This document shows, one piece after another, positions 10,734-22,431 of a stretch of DNA of 64,000 bases. The notes under the pieces were generated by a model that saw only the letters and a list, made by a program, of their open reading frames with translations, did no database searches and was not told the DNA's origin. Where the stretch lies: contig OZ026606.1 in NCBI GenBank assembly GCA_964020085.1, positions 16,658,780-16,722,779 of the forward strand. The letters run 5' to 3'. The translations under genes were made by a program, and so were the position numbers. Every line of letters starts with the position of its first letter. Position 1 is the first letter of the stretch. This DNA comes from Micromussa lordhowensis. Lineage: Eukaryota > Cnidaria > Anthozoa > Scleractinia > Lobophylliidae.

Positions 10734-11026
10734 TTAAGGTGGCTCTGAACCCCCTCCGGAGAATTTTTTTAAACTTTGCAAAAAGTTGCATCTTATCATT
10801 GGGGTCACCGAGCTCGTTTTCGAGTTATAAGCGCTTAAAGCTAAATTTAGGTGTGTTATTAGCAGGTCATATTGTTGCTATGGTAACCCATTGCGCCAGA
10901 AAATTGACAGCAACTTGTTCACCAATGATTCGGCAGTTTTTTTGATACCATGATTTTGGTATCAACTGATATAGAGTGGTTATAATGACCCTTGGAAAGT
11001 AGTGGAAACTGCTTCGCGCCCCTTAA
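10734..11026. mobile_element. TTAA-ended MITE, unit 2
   Basis: Copy of the unit 1 element with the same damaged right end (CCCCTTAA), so this change predates the split of units 1 and 2 or was shared by conversion. Confidence 0.72.
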
Positions 11027-11057
11027 TGAACTGTTACGATGCACTGAAGCCGTGTCC

Positions 11058-11355
11058 ACACTATGCCAGAGAAATTTGAAAACGCAGCTCTATTTCTACG
11101 TTTAGGACTACCGTCCACACTAATCTGTCACGAAAACGGTATCCGCTCTTGAAACGGGAGGAATTTGAAAACGACGGCTGTGCGGTTTAGTGTTGGGCAG
11201 TGGACGAAAAAAAAAACATTTTGAAAACGGAGATCTTGATTCAAAAACGATAACGTCGCGATAATCATGTGATTTCCCTGTCCAAGTTTTCCTCAAACAC
11301 AAATCCAAAATGGCCGGTGATTGTTGCGTTTTAAAATTTCTCCGGCGTAGCGTGG
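11058..11355. mobile_element. Foldback MITE, unit 2
   Basis: Copy of the unit 1 element. Its right end reads CCGGCGTAGCGTGGTACTTG, which matches unit 3 and not unit 1, one of several sites where unit 2 sides with unit 3. Confidence 0.62.
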
Positions 11356-12059
11356 TACTTGATTTTCCAGATTATAAACATCAAAATGTTACGCTCATCC
11401 CGCAAGATTTTATCAACGTTTAAGGTCATGTATAACAAGCATTTATACGGGGAAAGAAACGAATTACCAGTCCGCCAGACTGCTAATAATACTCATTGCG
11501 GTAGATGGGAACCAAGTAAACGTTTGTTTATGGTAACTTTCCTCTAGTTTCTATTTTATTCCCCTTCTATATGGTGCTCAAATCTTCATCCATCATTGGG
11601 ATACGTTTGGTCAGATGGTTTATCAATAAATATTGCCATTTTGTATTTCCTCAGGCCTTGTCCAGAACATCATTAAAGAGTTTTGTTCTAAAGAAGTGAG
11701 TCGTCTGGGATGCTCTTTGAGTGTCATGTATCGCACATTGACAGAGTAAATCTCGCTAAATGACGTGTTGGAAGTGTGCGAACGGAAGTATTTTCATCGG
11801 GCAAGCTTTATCCGGGTAAGACATGTTCGAACAGTGCCTCGGAATTGTTCCATAGAAAGTGTATTGACATTTCATGTTCATGTCGCGGAACCAGTTAACA
11901 TATTAAGTAGGGGTATCACTTTGGTAGACCCGACAACACGTACTAATAAACATTCCGGGCGTTTATTAGATCGTTTACGGTAGTTGTAATTTCTGAGTAA
12001 CTGTAGTATCTGTAGTAGCTGATGTAGTGTAGTATCTGTAGTAGTTGTAGTCGTGTAGT

Positions 12060-13035
12060 ATGGAACTCTGTGCCATGATTTTGTTAGTGGTTGAGTTGCA
12101 GCGCCTGCTGTGGATGTATGTGTAGGCAGGCTCTGTTGCAGTTGTCACTGGTGAAAGTTACGCCTGGCTCTGATGTCAGGGAATCTGCCCTCTACTGTCT
12201 GCGCTCTCTCCTCTCTTCCCATTGTTGTTCTCTCAACTCCTTTCTCCTCTGAACGGTACTTCTCCAGTCACTGCAGTCTTCAGCCACTGCTTCCCAGCCT
12301 GCTGGATCTATGTTTCTGCTCTAATGTCTCATTTGCAGACGCTTTTGAATTATAGGATAGGCCTCCTGCAGGTCTGGAACCAGTGGCGAGCTCTCCATAC
12401 ATGATGTCTTTGGGGATTGGCTCGTCGTCCATTCATCTTTCGTGGCCAAGCCACTGCAGGCGGCACTGGGTCAGGAGTGCAAACACGTTGGGCATGCCTG
12501 CCTGGTGGAGGACATTCTTGTTTGGTACACGATCTTGCTACGTGACACCCAGAACTTGTCTGAGGGTATGCAGGTGAAAGGTGTTGAGCCTCTGTTCTTG
12601 GCGGGAAAAAAAGTCCATGACTTGCTGCCATAAGGCAGTGTACTGAGCACACAGGCTTGGTGCACCTGTATCTTGGTGTTGATGGTCAGGATGGGGTTGT
12701 CCCAGACCCTCATTGCCAGGTGGGCCATGGCCGTTGACGCTTTGCCGATCCACTTGTAAAGTTCCACTTCCAGGGAGAGGTTGCTGGAGATGGTGGAGCC
12801 GAGGTACGTGAAGCCCTCAACGACCTCAAGTGTAAAGTCCCCAATGGAGATGCTTGGGGTTTTGCTCACATCTTGACCCATAATGGTGGTCTTCCTTAGG
12901 CTGATAGTCAAGCCAAACTCTCCACACACATGGGCAAAGCAGTCGGCAAGTCATTGAAGTGCCTCTTCGGAGTAAGCAGTCAGTGCTGCATTGTCTGCGA
13001 AGAGCATCTCATGTATCAGAACCTGTCACACTTTG
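12060..13035 (-). mobile_element. LINE fragment, RT C-terminal region, unit 2
   Basis: Essentially identical to the unit 1 fragment, with the same frameshifts, and again bounded by minisatellite on both sides. Confidence 0.85.
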
Positions 13036-14300
13036 GTATCTGTAGCAACTAGTATCTGTAGTAACCGTAGTATTCGTAGTAGCTGTAGTATCTGTAGTAG
13101 CTGCAGTATCTGAAGTAGCTGTAGCAATGTAGTAGCTGTAGTATCTGTAGTATGTGTAGTAACTGTAGTATCTAGTAACTGTAGTATCTTTAGTACCTTA
13201 AGTAACTGTAGTATCTGTTGTAACTGTAGTATTTGTAGTAGCTGAAGTATCTCTAGTAGCTTTAGTAGCTGTGGTATCTGAATGAGATGTAGTAGTGTAG
13301 TGGTGGTAGTAGCTGTAGTATCTGTAGTAGCAGCTGTAGTATCTGTAGTAGCTTTAGTAGTAACTATAGTAGCTTTGCAGTGTCTGTAGTAACTGTAACT
13401 AGTAGTAGATGTAGTATTTGTAGTAACTGTAGTATCTGTAGTTCCTGTAGTATCCGAAGTATTTGTGGTATCTGTAGTATCATTGGTAACTGTAGTACCT
13501 GTAGTAGCTGTAGTATCTGAAGTAGCTGTATTAGCTGTAGTATCTGTAGTAACTGTAGTTTCTGTAGTATCTGTAGTAGCTGTAGTAACTTACTATCGAC
13601 TATCGATAGTATCTGTAGTAGCTGTAGTGTCTGTAGCAGTGTAGTACCTGTAGTAGCTGTAGTATCTGAAGTAGCTGTATTAGCTGTAGTATCTGTAGTA
13701 ACTGTAGTTTCTGTAGTATCTGTAGTAACTTACTATCGACTATCGATAGTATCTGTAGTAACTGTAGTATCTGTAGCAGTGTAGTATAGGTAGTACATGT
13801 AGTAGCTGTAGTATTGAAGTAGCTTTGGTAGTGTAGTATCTGTAGTAGTATAATATCAGTAGTAGCTGTAGTGGATGTTGTATCTGTAGTATCTTTAGCA
13901 GCTGTGCTATCTGTAGAGCCTGTAGTAGGTGTGGTAGCTACTAGATACAACAGCTACTACCTTATTACATCTACAGCTACTACAGCTACTTCAACTACTA
14001 TAGCACTTCAGCTACTTCAGTCACAGCTTCTACACGTTCTACTCTATTGCAGCTGCTACAAGTACTAAAGCTACTACAGCTATTACAACCACTATATCCA
14101 CTACAGTTACTACAGCCCCAATAGTTCTACAGATACTGCAGATACCACTGCTTGTACAGCTACTTCAGGTGTTACAGATACTACAGCTCCTGCAGGTACT
14201 ACAAGTAATAGCTGTAGTATCTGTAGTAACTGTAACAGCTGTAGCTGCGTAGTATATGTCTGTAGTAGTGTAGTGTCTGTAGTAGTATAATATATGTAGT

Positions 14301-14305
<5 letters not shown>
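13036..14305. repeat. 9-bp minisatellite with strand switches, unit 2
   Basis: Same as unit 1, with about 18 extra bases near 13330 and the same flip points (about 13935-13945 and 14210). Confidence 0.93.
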
Positions 14306-14330
<25 letters not shown>

Positions 14331-14337
<7 letters not shown>

Positions 14338-14390
14338 TCAAAGCGAATCCTATTTGCTCCGACGAAGGGCTAACGCTCGAAACGTCAGCT
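14331..14390 (+). ncRNA. Hammerhead-ribozyme-like motif, unit 2 (candidate)
   Basis: Same sequence and same departures from the consensus as unit 1. Confidence 0.33.
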
Positions 14391-14416
14391 TCCGAATCTC
14401 TTTACGGTGGCCAATC

Positions 14417-14828
14417 GGCCCTTTGCAGCTTGGGTTACGTGACCAAATTTTTGGTCCAAAAATTTTATATTATGGGTTATAACTTAAAGAATGCCAGGAA
14501 TGGAAAGAGCATATCGAAAATACCAAAATGCCTAAGTGTGAAGCCCCTGGCATTAAAGAGTAAGTTTATACAACAGTTTGAATTTTCGGAAAATTTAGAA
14601 GACATCTGTGTAAAATGTTGCTGGATGCTCCCCAACAACTTTTTCCGTACAAATCTTCTTAATTTTTTAAAAACTTAAACCGTCATAAAATCTCATCCTT
14701 TAATGCCAGGGCCTCAAACCTGGCCATTTTTCCTTTTTCGACATGCTTTTCCCATTTCTGTCATTTTTTAAGTTATATCCCATAATTTTATGAAAAGTAG
14801 GTCACGTGATGGCTTAGCTGCAAAGGCC
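14417..14828. mobile_element. Long-armed foldback MITE, unit 2
   Basis: Same insertion at the same site as in unit 1, so it was present before unit 1 and unit 2 separated, or was copied between them. Confidence 0.82.
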
Positions 14829-17800
14829 TTTTCACATTATCAACTCAGTTGCTAAACCAAATTATCTTGTAATGTCTGTAGTAGCTGTAGTAGCTGTTGT
14901 ATCTGAAGTATCTTTAGTAGCTGCAGTCCTTGTAGTCACTGTAGAGCCTGTAGTAGGTGTAGAGCCTGAAGTAGGTGTAGTAGTAGCTACTACAGGAACT
15001 GCAACTACAACAGTACTACATAATAATAAATAATAATAATAATAATAATAATAATAATTTATTTATATAGTGCTGATTTCATTGCAATGTCCAAGAGCGC
15101 TTCACAAGTTCTAAGAAATAGTAATAGTAATAATAATACTAATATACATACTACAGCCACTATAGGTGCTACAGCTACTTCAGTCACTACAGCTACTAAA
15201 CTTACTACACTATTACAGTTGCTGCAAGTACAGCTACTAAAGCTACTATGGCTATTACAGCTGTTACAACCACTATCACTATCTACTATAGGTGCAACAG
15301 TTCCTACAGGTTCTACAGATACTACAGCTCCCGCAGGTAATACAGGTTATACAGGTTCTACTGCTTCGACAGTTACCGCAGTTATTACAGCTACTACACA
15401 ACTACTGCAACTAGATGCATTACAGGTTGACAAGCTACTCAAGTTAATTAGGCTACCAGTTACGATCAGTATATCTCGGGGCATTGTATTAAGTCTTAAC
15501 ACCAAGTAGTAGCCGCTCTGTAATTATATTGCAAGTGATGTTTTATAAAATTAGCAAGGAACCCTGTGAGTTCCAGTTCCACAAGTACATCACATCTCAA
15601 AACAAAGAACATTAATTTTTATTAGTCATGGGTCCAATTACAACAGAGACCTGATTGAAAAAATAAATACTTAATACCATTGACAACAAATAATTTATAA
15701 CAAAATGCTTAAAGAGCATCGGGTATCTGTGGGAAAAAGAAAATGTGTATCCTTTAGTACCAAATGTTACTGCATTTATTTGTACAGCCACTGTGACTAA
15801 TTTCCTAATTGTTATTATCTCCTCCCCAATTTTACAAAAGGCTATAGAATTGAATGACTGAAATTTTAGGGATTCGGGGAAATTTTCTTTTGTTGTTAAA
15901 GCTATTAACCTTTTTCATACTTTGATAATGTTGTTAATTCAATACATTGAAAAAACTTTTTTCAAGCAAAGTTAAAACTTCCTGAGACATTCCAGTCCAA
16001 TATGAAATGCCTGACTATTGTGAAGATGGTGTTTCATGAAATCTAAGTTATAACATTTCAGATATTCTTGTTTCTATGATAAAACTTGAATTATACCACC
16101 TAAATTCTTAAGAAGATTTAACTGCATAAAATAAAGCTCATGGCGTCTTCTTTTGATTTTCTTTCAGGTGGTATCACTGTGGTCACACACCATGTCTATC
16201 ACATAATGTATTCTGTGATATAAAACAATGGACAAATTCCACAGTTTGCTTATGTGAGTATAGATTAGTACATATTTTTAATAAACTTAAGAAATATACG
16301 TACATATGCCTGAAGTCCTGGCTGTTCTTGAATCAGTCTGTGTCAAGGAGTAAAGAAGTAAGTCAGAAACTCTCTTCAGTGGTATTTAAAGAACCTCGTA
16401 ACCAAAGCAATAACATAACACACTCCACTGATCATGAATCCAGCGGATGTATTAAAGTCATTCAACGTCATTGCCTAACTTTGAACTGAAGACTGTGTTA
16501 ATATTTGAGTTTTAAACTTAAAACTTAAACTTTTAAACTTAAGCATGCACCTTACTTTTACGAAGCGTAAAACTAAAATGTTATTAAGAACTAACTTCAA
16601 TTGTGTTGCTGTGGATAATGTAACCAAGAATTGTGACGGGTTAAGTGAAGTGTGATAAGGAAGTGGTCATACCGAAACAAACACAAACTTTTTGACCTCA
16701 GTGTTTTTAAACAACGTGATAACAAAGCTTGCAGTCAATTTCATAAGTTCAATAATTTTACCTTGATTTGTTATTTTGAAAGCAAGAGGTCGATAAAGGA
16801 GCATATCCGTAAAGAAAAAACACATTTTAAAAGTGAAATCATGTTAAATAAGCTACTACATGGAAACATTGACCTTTTAATGGTGCTTAATGTGCATCCA
16901 ATAACAAAAGATATTTTAAGCTCATAACTATACCTGACGACGACCACAATGTAGATTCTCTCATTTTGGGCAATAACGAAAACCAGGACTATAAGCATCT
17001 TTGGCGCCGCTGTGGAATTGAACCTGCAGGGCTAAATTAAAAGAACGGATTATTACACCATATCGTATCCCCCGTGTAGGTGTGTATTTCAAGATCATTT
17101 TATAGCAAAATGAGGAGGCAAAAAACCGACGAACTTGCGTACAGAAGCAATCGCGGTGCAAGCATTTAGACGAATGAATGCACTTTAAATGTGTACTTAC
17201 ATCGGCACTCGAAGACGCTACGAATCCCCTTCTTGTGGCCGCCTTCCCTGAAGACATAAACAAGCATTTTCCCAATTGTGAAAAAATTGTTATAAGAGTA
17301 AAAAGAAACAAACTAGAAATTGAGAATATTGGAAACTTTCTTGTTTAGTTTTTTTTTCTGTGAAGGAAACGTGGTTTTTATATTGTGCATAATTTTTGTT
17401 TTTGCTTACCGGTAAGTTGAAATACACCTCGCGCCGGCCCCACTGGCAATACAATTAGTTTTCAGTGGAAATGTGGCAGTCTGAATTGCAACTGTCTAGG
17501 AACAGGCTATCACAACCGGCACATTCCCATACCATAACATCAACTCAAAACAAGGTTTCTTAAGTTAGTTTCCAGCACATACGTGAAACAAGTCACCTAT
17601 TATGTTCTTAGACTTTTAGTTTATACGGTCTATTTGAAACTACATCAAAGGTGCAGCCAGCCAATCAGAATGAGAGTAATTATAAACCAGCACTTCTGAA
17701 GGGCTTGGTCACGCTAGATCACGCTAGGCTTGATCATTTTTGTATGCCTTCTGTGATTAAAAGTTTTAAATTTCTAAATGACAAGTGACACTTAAACTTT

Positions 17801-17948
17801 CGTTGAAACAGCCGCTACATAACAAACAAAAAGCAATCCTCAAAGTTTGTCCGCGGTGCTTCTTTTCGCGTTTCTAGTAGTCGTTTCTATTTAATAGTTT
17901 TTTAAAAACCATTGCTCAGACGTTTTCTCTAATCTTATGACTTAATTA

Positions 17949-18380
17949 ATGCGGGCTGACGGGCCGGAAGAAGTGAAATGTAGGTTAAAAATGCAATCCT
18001 TTTATTTTGTCAACTTTTGTCCTCCGTTTACCTCTCTGGTTAATCAGCAATTCATAGCCATCCCGTGTACCCAAGCCGAGAGAACGGATCCAAGATCAAG
18101 CCAAAAAAAAAACCAGAACCATCGTGAATCAACAATACGTTCAAGTGTAATCTGTGCGATGCGGATTATTTTGACAATTGAGGAACACGAGGTGTCTGTG
18201 ATCCGGAAACACGTCAGAGAGCAACATGGGAGGAACCCAAGTGACATAGATCTTCGATTTAAGATCTTACGGAAGTGCCAGAGCAAATTTGACTGCTTCA
18301 TTTATGAGATGCTTTTTATAAAAGAACTAAAGTCAACTTTGAACAAGCAATCTAACTCCATCCGCGCAAAGTTATTTTAA
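17949..18380 (+). pseudogene. Penelope-like element GIY-YIG endonuclease remnant, unit 3 (longest open frame)
   Basis: The same fragment, here with an uninterrupted frame of 143 codons because CAA is kept where units 1 and 2 have TAA. The second half (residues about 85-143) is genuine PLE sequence: EEHEVS, KHVREQHGRNPSDIDLRF, KCQSKFDCFIYEMLF, then SIRAKLF and stop. The first half is out of frame with the family; IVNQQYVQV and CDADY lie in other frames. Part of the GIY-YIG core is still missing, so activity is not expected. The start codon is arbitrary, because real PLE proteins are much longer and carry a reverse transcriptase upstream. Confidence 0.82.
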
Positions 18381-19260
18381 TTTCACCCTTATTGTATCTT
18401 TTGTAGTTTTAAACATAGTCTCATTGTCTTATGTAGCCTTTTGTATTTTCGTTTATTATCACTTACGTTTTGTAGCGCTTAGTGCATATCTACATATTTT
18501 TATCGTTTTTCAAATTCTCACGTCTTATTTTACCCATATATGCAAAACTCAGTCGTATACGATTGAGTTCATCTGGGATCGATTTACTCGATTGATTTCG
18601 ATTGGTTTGGAAAATGAGCTCACAGAAAAATCGGTGATCGATTTCGTGGGATTGTCTAACCCAGTCGAACTCAATCCACGGATCGAGTGGATTTGACTTC
18701 CAAGACAGGAAAAACAACCGGCTTATTTGGCCTGTTGTAACAGCTACGTAAATAGAAACGAAAACGGAAAACAGCATTACTACGAAACTAAAATTCTGTA
18801 CAAAGTCGTCATTCGGTAAGTTTGTTCTCTGTACAGCACGATAAAGGACGTTCTCTCGTGCGGCGCATTACTTCGTAGTTATAGTTCCATAGATATCTTT
18901 CACGTGCTTAACGCCTTAAATGAAGTATCTCTGAATCGGCAAGCTCAAGAGAAGGTCAGTGACAGATGTTGATACTTTTATGTATTTGTAGTCTCGTGAT
19001 TTTAGTGTAGCGAAGAACTTTTGGACTTATACAGTGTAGTGCGAAAGTCACGAGTTCAACTGCAGCAGATACCGAATTAGGAGCAAATGATCAAGATCAG
19101 CTGACGATTTCTGAATATATCGCGAGATTATTATTTCCACTGGTATTTTACCGAATACTGGAAAATAGAACCTGTATGTTGCATGTTACACGGCCTAACT
19201 GTTAAGGCTTTGGCACCGTTTTTTATTTTCTTCTAGATTATTCCTTAAAGTTTCGAAACT

Positions 19261-19554
19261 TTAAGGTGGCTCTGAACCCCCTCCGGAGAATATTTTTAAA
19301 CTTTGCAAAAAGTTGCATCTTATCATTGGGGTCACCGAGCTCGTTTTCGAGTTATAAGCGCTTAAAGCTAAATTTAAGGGTGTTTTTAGCAGGTCATATT
19401 GTTGCTATGGTAACCCATTGCGCCCGAAAGTTGACAGCAACTTGTTCACCAATGATTCGGCAGTTTTTTTAATACCATGATTTTGGTATCAACTGATATA
19501 GAGTGGTTATAATGACCCTTGGAAAGTAGTGGAAACTGCTTCGCGCCACCTTAA
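19261..19554. mobile_element. TTAA-ended MITE, unit 3 (both ends intact)
   Basis: 294 bp with perfect 10-bp terminal inverted repeats: TTAAGGTGGC on the left and GCCACCTTAA on the right. This copy defines the family. Assignment to piggyBac-like elements rests only on the TTAA borders. Confidence 0.78.
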
Positions 19555-19585
19555 TGAACTGTTACGATGCACTGAAGCCGTGTCC

Positions 19586-19885
19586 ACACTATGCCAGAGA
19601 AATTTGAAAACGCAGCTCTATTTCTACGTTTAGGACTACCGTCCACACTAATCCGTCACGAAAACGGTATCCGCTCTTGAAACGGGAGGAATTTGAAAAC
19701 GACGGCTGTGCGGTTTAGTGTTGGGCAGTGGACGAAAAAAAAAACATTTTGAAAACGGAGATCTTGATTCAAAAACGATAACGTCGCGATAATCATGTGA
19801 TTTCCCTGTCCAAGTTTTCCTCAAACACAAATCCAAAATGGCCGGTGATTGTTGCGTTTTAAAATTTCTCCGGCGTAGCGTGGTA
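19586..19885. mobile_element. Foldback MITE, unit 3
   Basis: Copy of the same element with the unit 2-type right end. Confidence 0.62.
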
Positions 19886-20413
19886 CTTGATTTTCCAGAT
19901 TATAAACATCAAAATGTTACGCTCATCCCGCAAGATTTTATCAACGTTTAAGGTCATGTATAACAAGCATTTATACAGGGAAAGAAACGAATTACCAGTC
20001 CGCCAGACTGCTAATAATACTCATTGCGGTAGATGGGAACCAAGTAAACGTTTGTTTATGGTAACTTTCCTCTAGTTTCTATTTTATTCCCCTTCTATAT
20101 GGTGCTCAAATCTTCATCCATCATTGGCATACGTTTGGTCAGATGGTTTATCATTAAATATTGCCATTTTGTATTGCTTCAGGCCTTGACCAAAACATCA
20201 TTAAAGAGTTTTGTTCTAAAGAAGTGAGTCGTCTGGGATGCTCTTTGAGTGTCATGTATCGCACATTGACAGAGTAAGTCTCGCTAAACGACGTGTTGGA
20301 AGTCTGCGGACGGAAGTATTTTCATCGGGCAAGCTTTATCTGGGTAAGAAATGTTTGAACAGTGCCTCGGAATTGTTCCATAGAAAGTGTATTGACATTT
20401 CATGTTCATGTCT

Positions 20414-20491
20414 ATATTTGCGTAGCCTGCGAACGCAGACGTATTTCCGGCTGTCCGGAAATACGTCTGCGTTCGCAGGCTAATATTTGCG
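20414..20491. mobile_element. 60-bp palindromic element with 9-bp target duplication
   Basis: Two perfect 28-bp inverted arms (20423-20450 and 20455-20482; outer end TAGCCTGCGAACGCAGACG) around the loop CTGT. The direct repeat ATATTTGCG flanks it at 20414-20422 and 20483-20491. Nine-base target duplications are typical of Mutator-like elements. It is absent from units 1 and 2, which also lack the TATATTTG part of the target. Confidence 0.85.
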
Positions 20492-20663
20492 GAACCAGTT
20501 AACATATTAAGTGGGGGTATCACTTTGGTAGACCCGACAACACGTACTAATAAACGTTCCGGGCGTTTATTAGATCATTTACGGTAGTTGTAATTTCTTT
20601 AGTAACTGTACTATCTGTAGTTGCTGATGTAGTGTAGGATCTGTAGTAGTTGTAGTCGTGTAG

Positions 20664-21106
20664 TATGGAACTCTGTGCCATGATTTTGTTAGTGGTTGAG
20701 TTGCAGCGCCTGCTGTGGATGCATAGGCAGGCTCTGTTGCAGTTGTCACTGGTGAAAGTTACGCCTGGCTCTGATGTCAGGGAATCTGCCCTCTACTGTC
20801 TGCGCTCTCTCCTCTCTTCCCATTGCTGTTCTCTCAACTCCTTTCTCCTCTGAACGGTACTTCTCCAGTCACTGCAGTCTTCAGCCACTGCCTCCCAGCC
20901 TGCTGGATCTATGTTTCTGCTCTAATGTCTCATTTGCAGACGCTTTTGAATTATAGGATAGGCCTCCTGCAGGTCTGGAACCAGTGGCGAGCTCTCCATA
21001 CATGATGTCTTTGGGGATTGGCCTGTCGTCCATTCATCTTACGTGGCCAAGCCACTGTAGGCGGCACTGGGTCAGGCGTGCAAACATGCTGGGGATGCCT
21101 GCCTGG
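20664..21106 (-). mobile_element. LINE fragment, extreme RT C-terminus, unit 3
   Basis: Only the 3' part of the unit 1 fragment is kept (GHVRWMDD-type region with IPKDIMYGELATGSRP on the minus strand). At 21106 homology to units 1 and 2 stops and a different LINE begins. Confidence 0.8.
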
Positions 21107-21738
21107 TGGTGCATTTCTATGCCGCATAGTCGAGGCGGAGGTAGTGTCGAATTTAAAATCCTTGAAATAATCTTTTGTTCTTATTAGACTCCGGTCTTTA
21201 TTGCTCATATGCGAAAATCCGTTCTCATTGAGACAGATCGTATTCCAAAGAACGGTGCCTCTGTAAGCCAGCGAATCCTTCATGAATCTAGTTTCGAATC
21301 TCGGTACTGATAAGCAGTCTCCACTCCGTAATGAATATCCATTACGCCTTTCTATGTAAATATTATTAGACAACAATTCAGGCAGGCCGTCATTGTGTGC
21401 TTTAAAAATGTCTATTTTATAATATAAGAAAATGGTAGGCCACCGATCGTAGGCTAGCACCTCTTTTGAAGGCATGTCTCTTGGTAAGTTAAAAATGATT
21501 CGAGATGCTCTACAATGAAGTCTTTCAATTGAATCAAGTAACTTCGGGTTACAACACCCCCCCCCCCCCCCCCCAGAATTAGTCCGTATTTCACCGAGGG
21601 TAAAATAACCTTAAAGTAAAAGTCTCGCAAAACGCTTTTTGTCAAGAATCTAGATCGTTTTAACAGGTCCAGTTTGGTAGCAAAACTCTTAGCATCCATT
21701 ACATGTGCATCGCATGTTATCTTGGTAAGGAAGATCAA
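21107..21738 (-). mobile_element. CR1/L2-type LINE fragment inside unit 3
   Basis: Two adjoining minus-strand frames belong to one reverse-transcriptase tail. The upstream one (21454-21738) reads AKSFATKLDLLKRSRFL, FYFKVILPSVKYGLIL, then is interrupted by an 18-base C run (21557-21574, a G run on the coding strand). The second (about 21107-21475) reads MPSKEVLAYDRWPT, RRNGYSLRSGDCLSVPRF and DSLAYRGTVLWN. The order and motifs match the C-terminal domain of CR1/L2-type elements, and the same domain occurs in another copy at 23872-24511. No catalytic core and no 3' end are present. How it came to lie exactly between two pieces of the other LINE is not clear. Confidence 0.82.
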
Positions 21739-22431
21739 TTGTACTGGATGGTGTCCTGTATGTCTTCACAGAAGGACATGATCATCCTGAGGAGCTTACG
21801 GGAACAACCAATCTTCTATAGCAGAGTGAAGAGACCTTTCCTGCTGATCAGATCGATGAATGTGACGTATAGCAGCCTTCTCTGCCCCCAGCATTTCTCC
21901 TGCAGCTGCCGCAAGGAGAAGACCATGTCAATTGTTGATCTTCCAGCTGTGAATCCGCATTGGGCCTCATGGTATACATGCTCAGCAAGTGACTGCAGTC
22001 TGGTCAGGACTACACGTGCAAAGGCTTTCCCAACAATACAGAGGAGTGAGATTCCTCGGTAGTTGTTGCAGTCATCGCGGTCACCCTTGTTCTTATATAG
22101 AGTGATGATGTTGACGTTGTGGATCTACTGGCGCACAGTCACTTCCCAGCACTGCAGTGGCAGCTGGTACAGGTGGTCGAGTAAAACTGTCTTTTTTCCA
22201 GCCTTGATGACTTCAGGAGGGATACCATCCTGTCCTGGAGCTCTACCGCAGGCAACGGACTTGATGGCCTTGCTGAGGTTCTCTATAGAGGGCAGAATGT
22301 CAAGCTCTACTATGACAGGTAGGTTTGCGGTTCCCTCAACTGCTGCATCTGTGACTATGTTCTCTCTTGAATAGAGCTCCTGGAAATATTCCGCCCACCT
22401 CTTTATCTGTTTGCTCCAGTATGTCTCAGGT
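21739..22431 (-). mobile_element. LINE fragment, reverse transcriptase core start, unit 3
   Basis: Translating the minus strand in shifting frames gives the fingers region of a LINE RT: VNIITLYKNKGD, DCNNYRGISLLCIVGKAFA, then QCGFTAGRSTIDMVFSLRQL and QEKC. It probably belongs to the same element family as 3527-4502, since it covers the part missing there. It is broken by stops and frameshifts. Units 1 and 2 lack it, so either they lost it or unit 3 gained it. Confidence 0.8.

Larger units (their letters stand above)
8935..17489. repeat. Tandem segmental repeat, unit 2 (8555 bp)
   Basis: Direct copy of unit 1, head to tail with it. Differences include fewer 10-bp TCACGCTA-type repeats near 9152, a deletion of about 16 bp in the PLE remnant near 9600, an extra 18 bp of minisatellite near 13330, and a local scramble near 16510 where TTTTAAACTTAAAAC-type sequence replaces unit 1 sequence. 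At some sites it matches unit 1 and at others unit 3, which points to gene conversion or unequal exchange. Confidence 0.95.
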
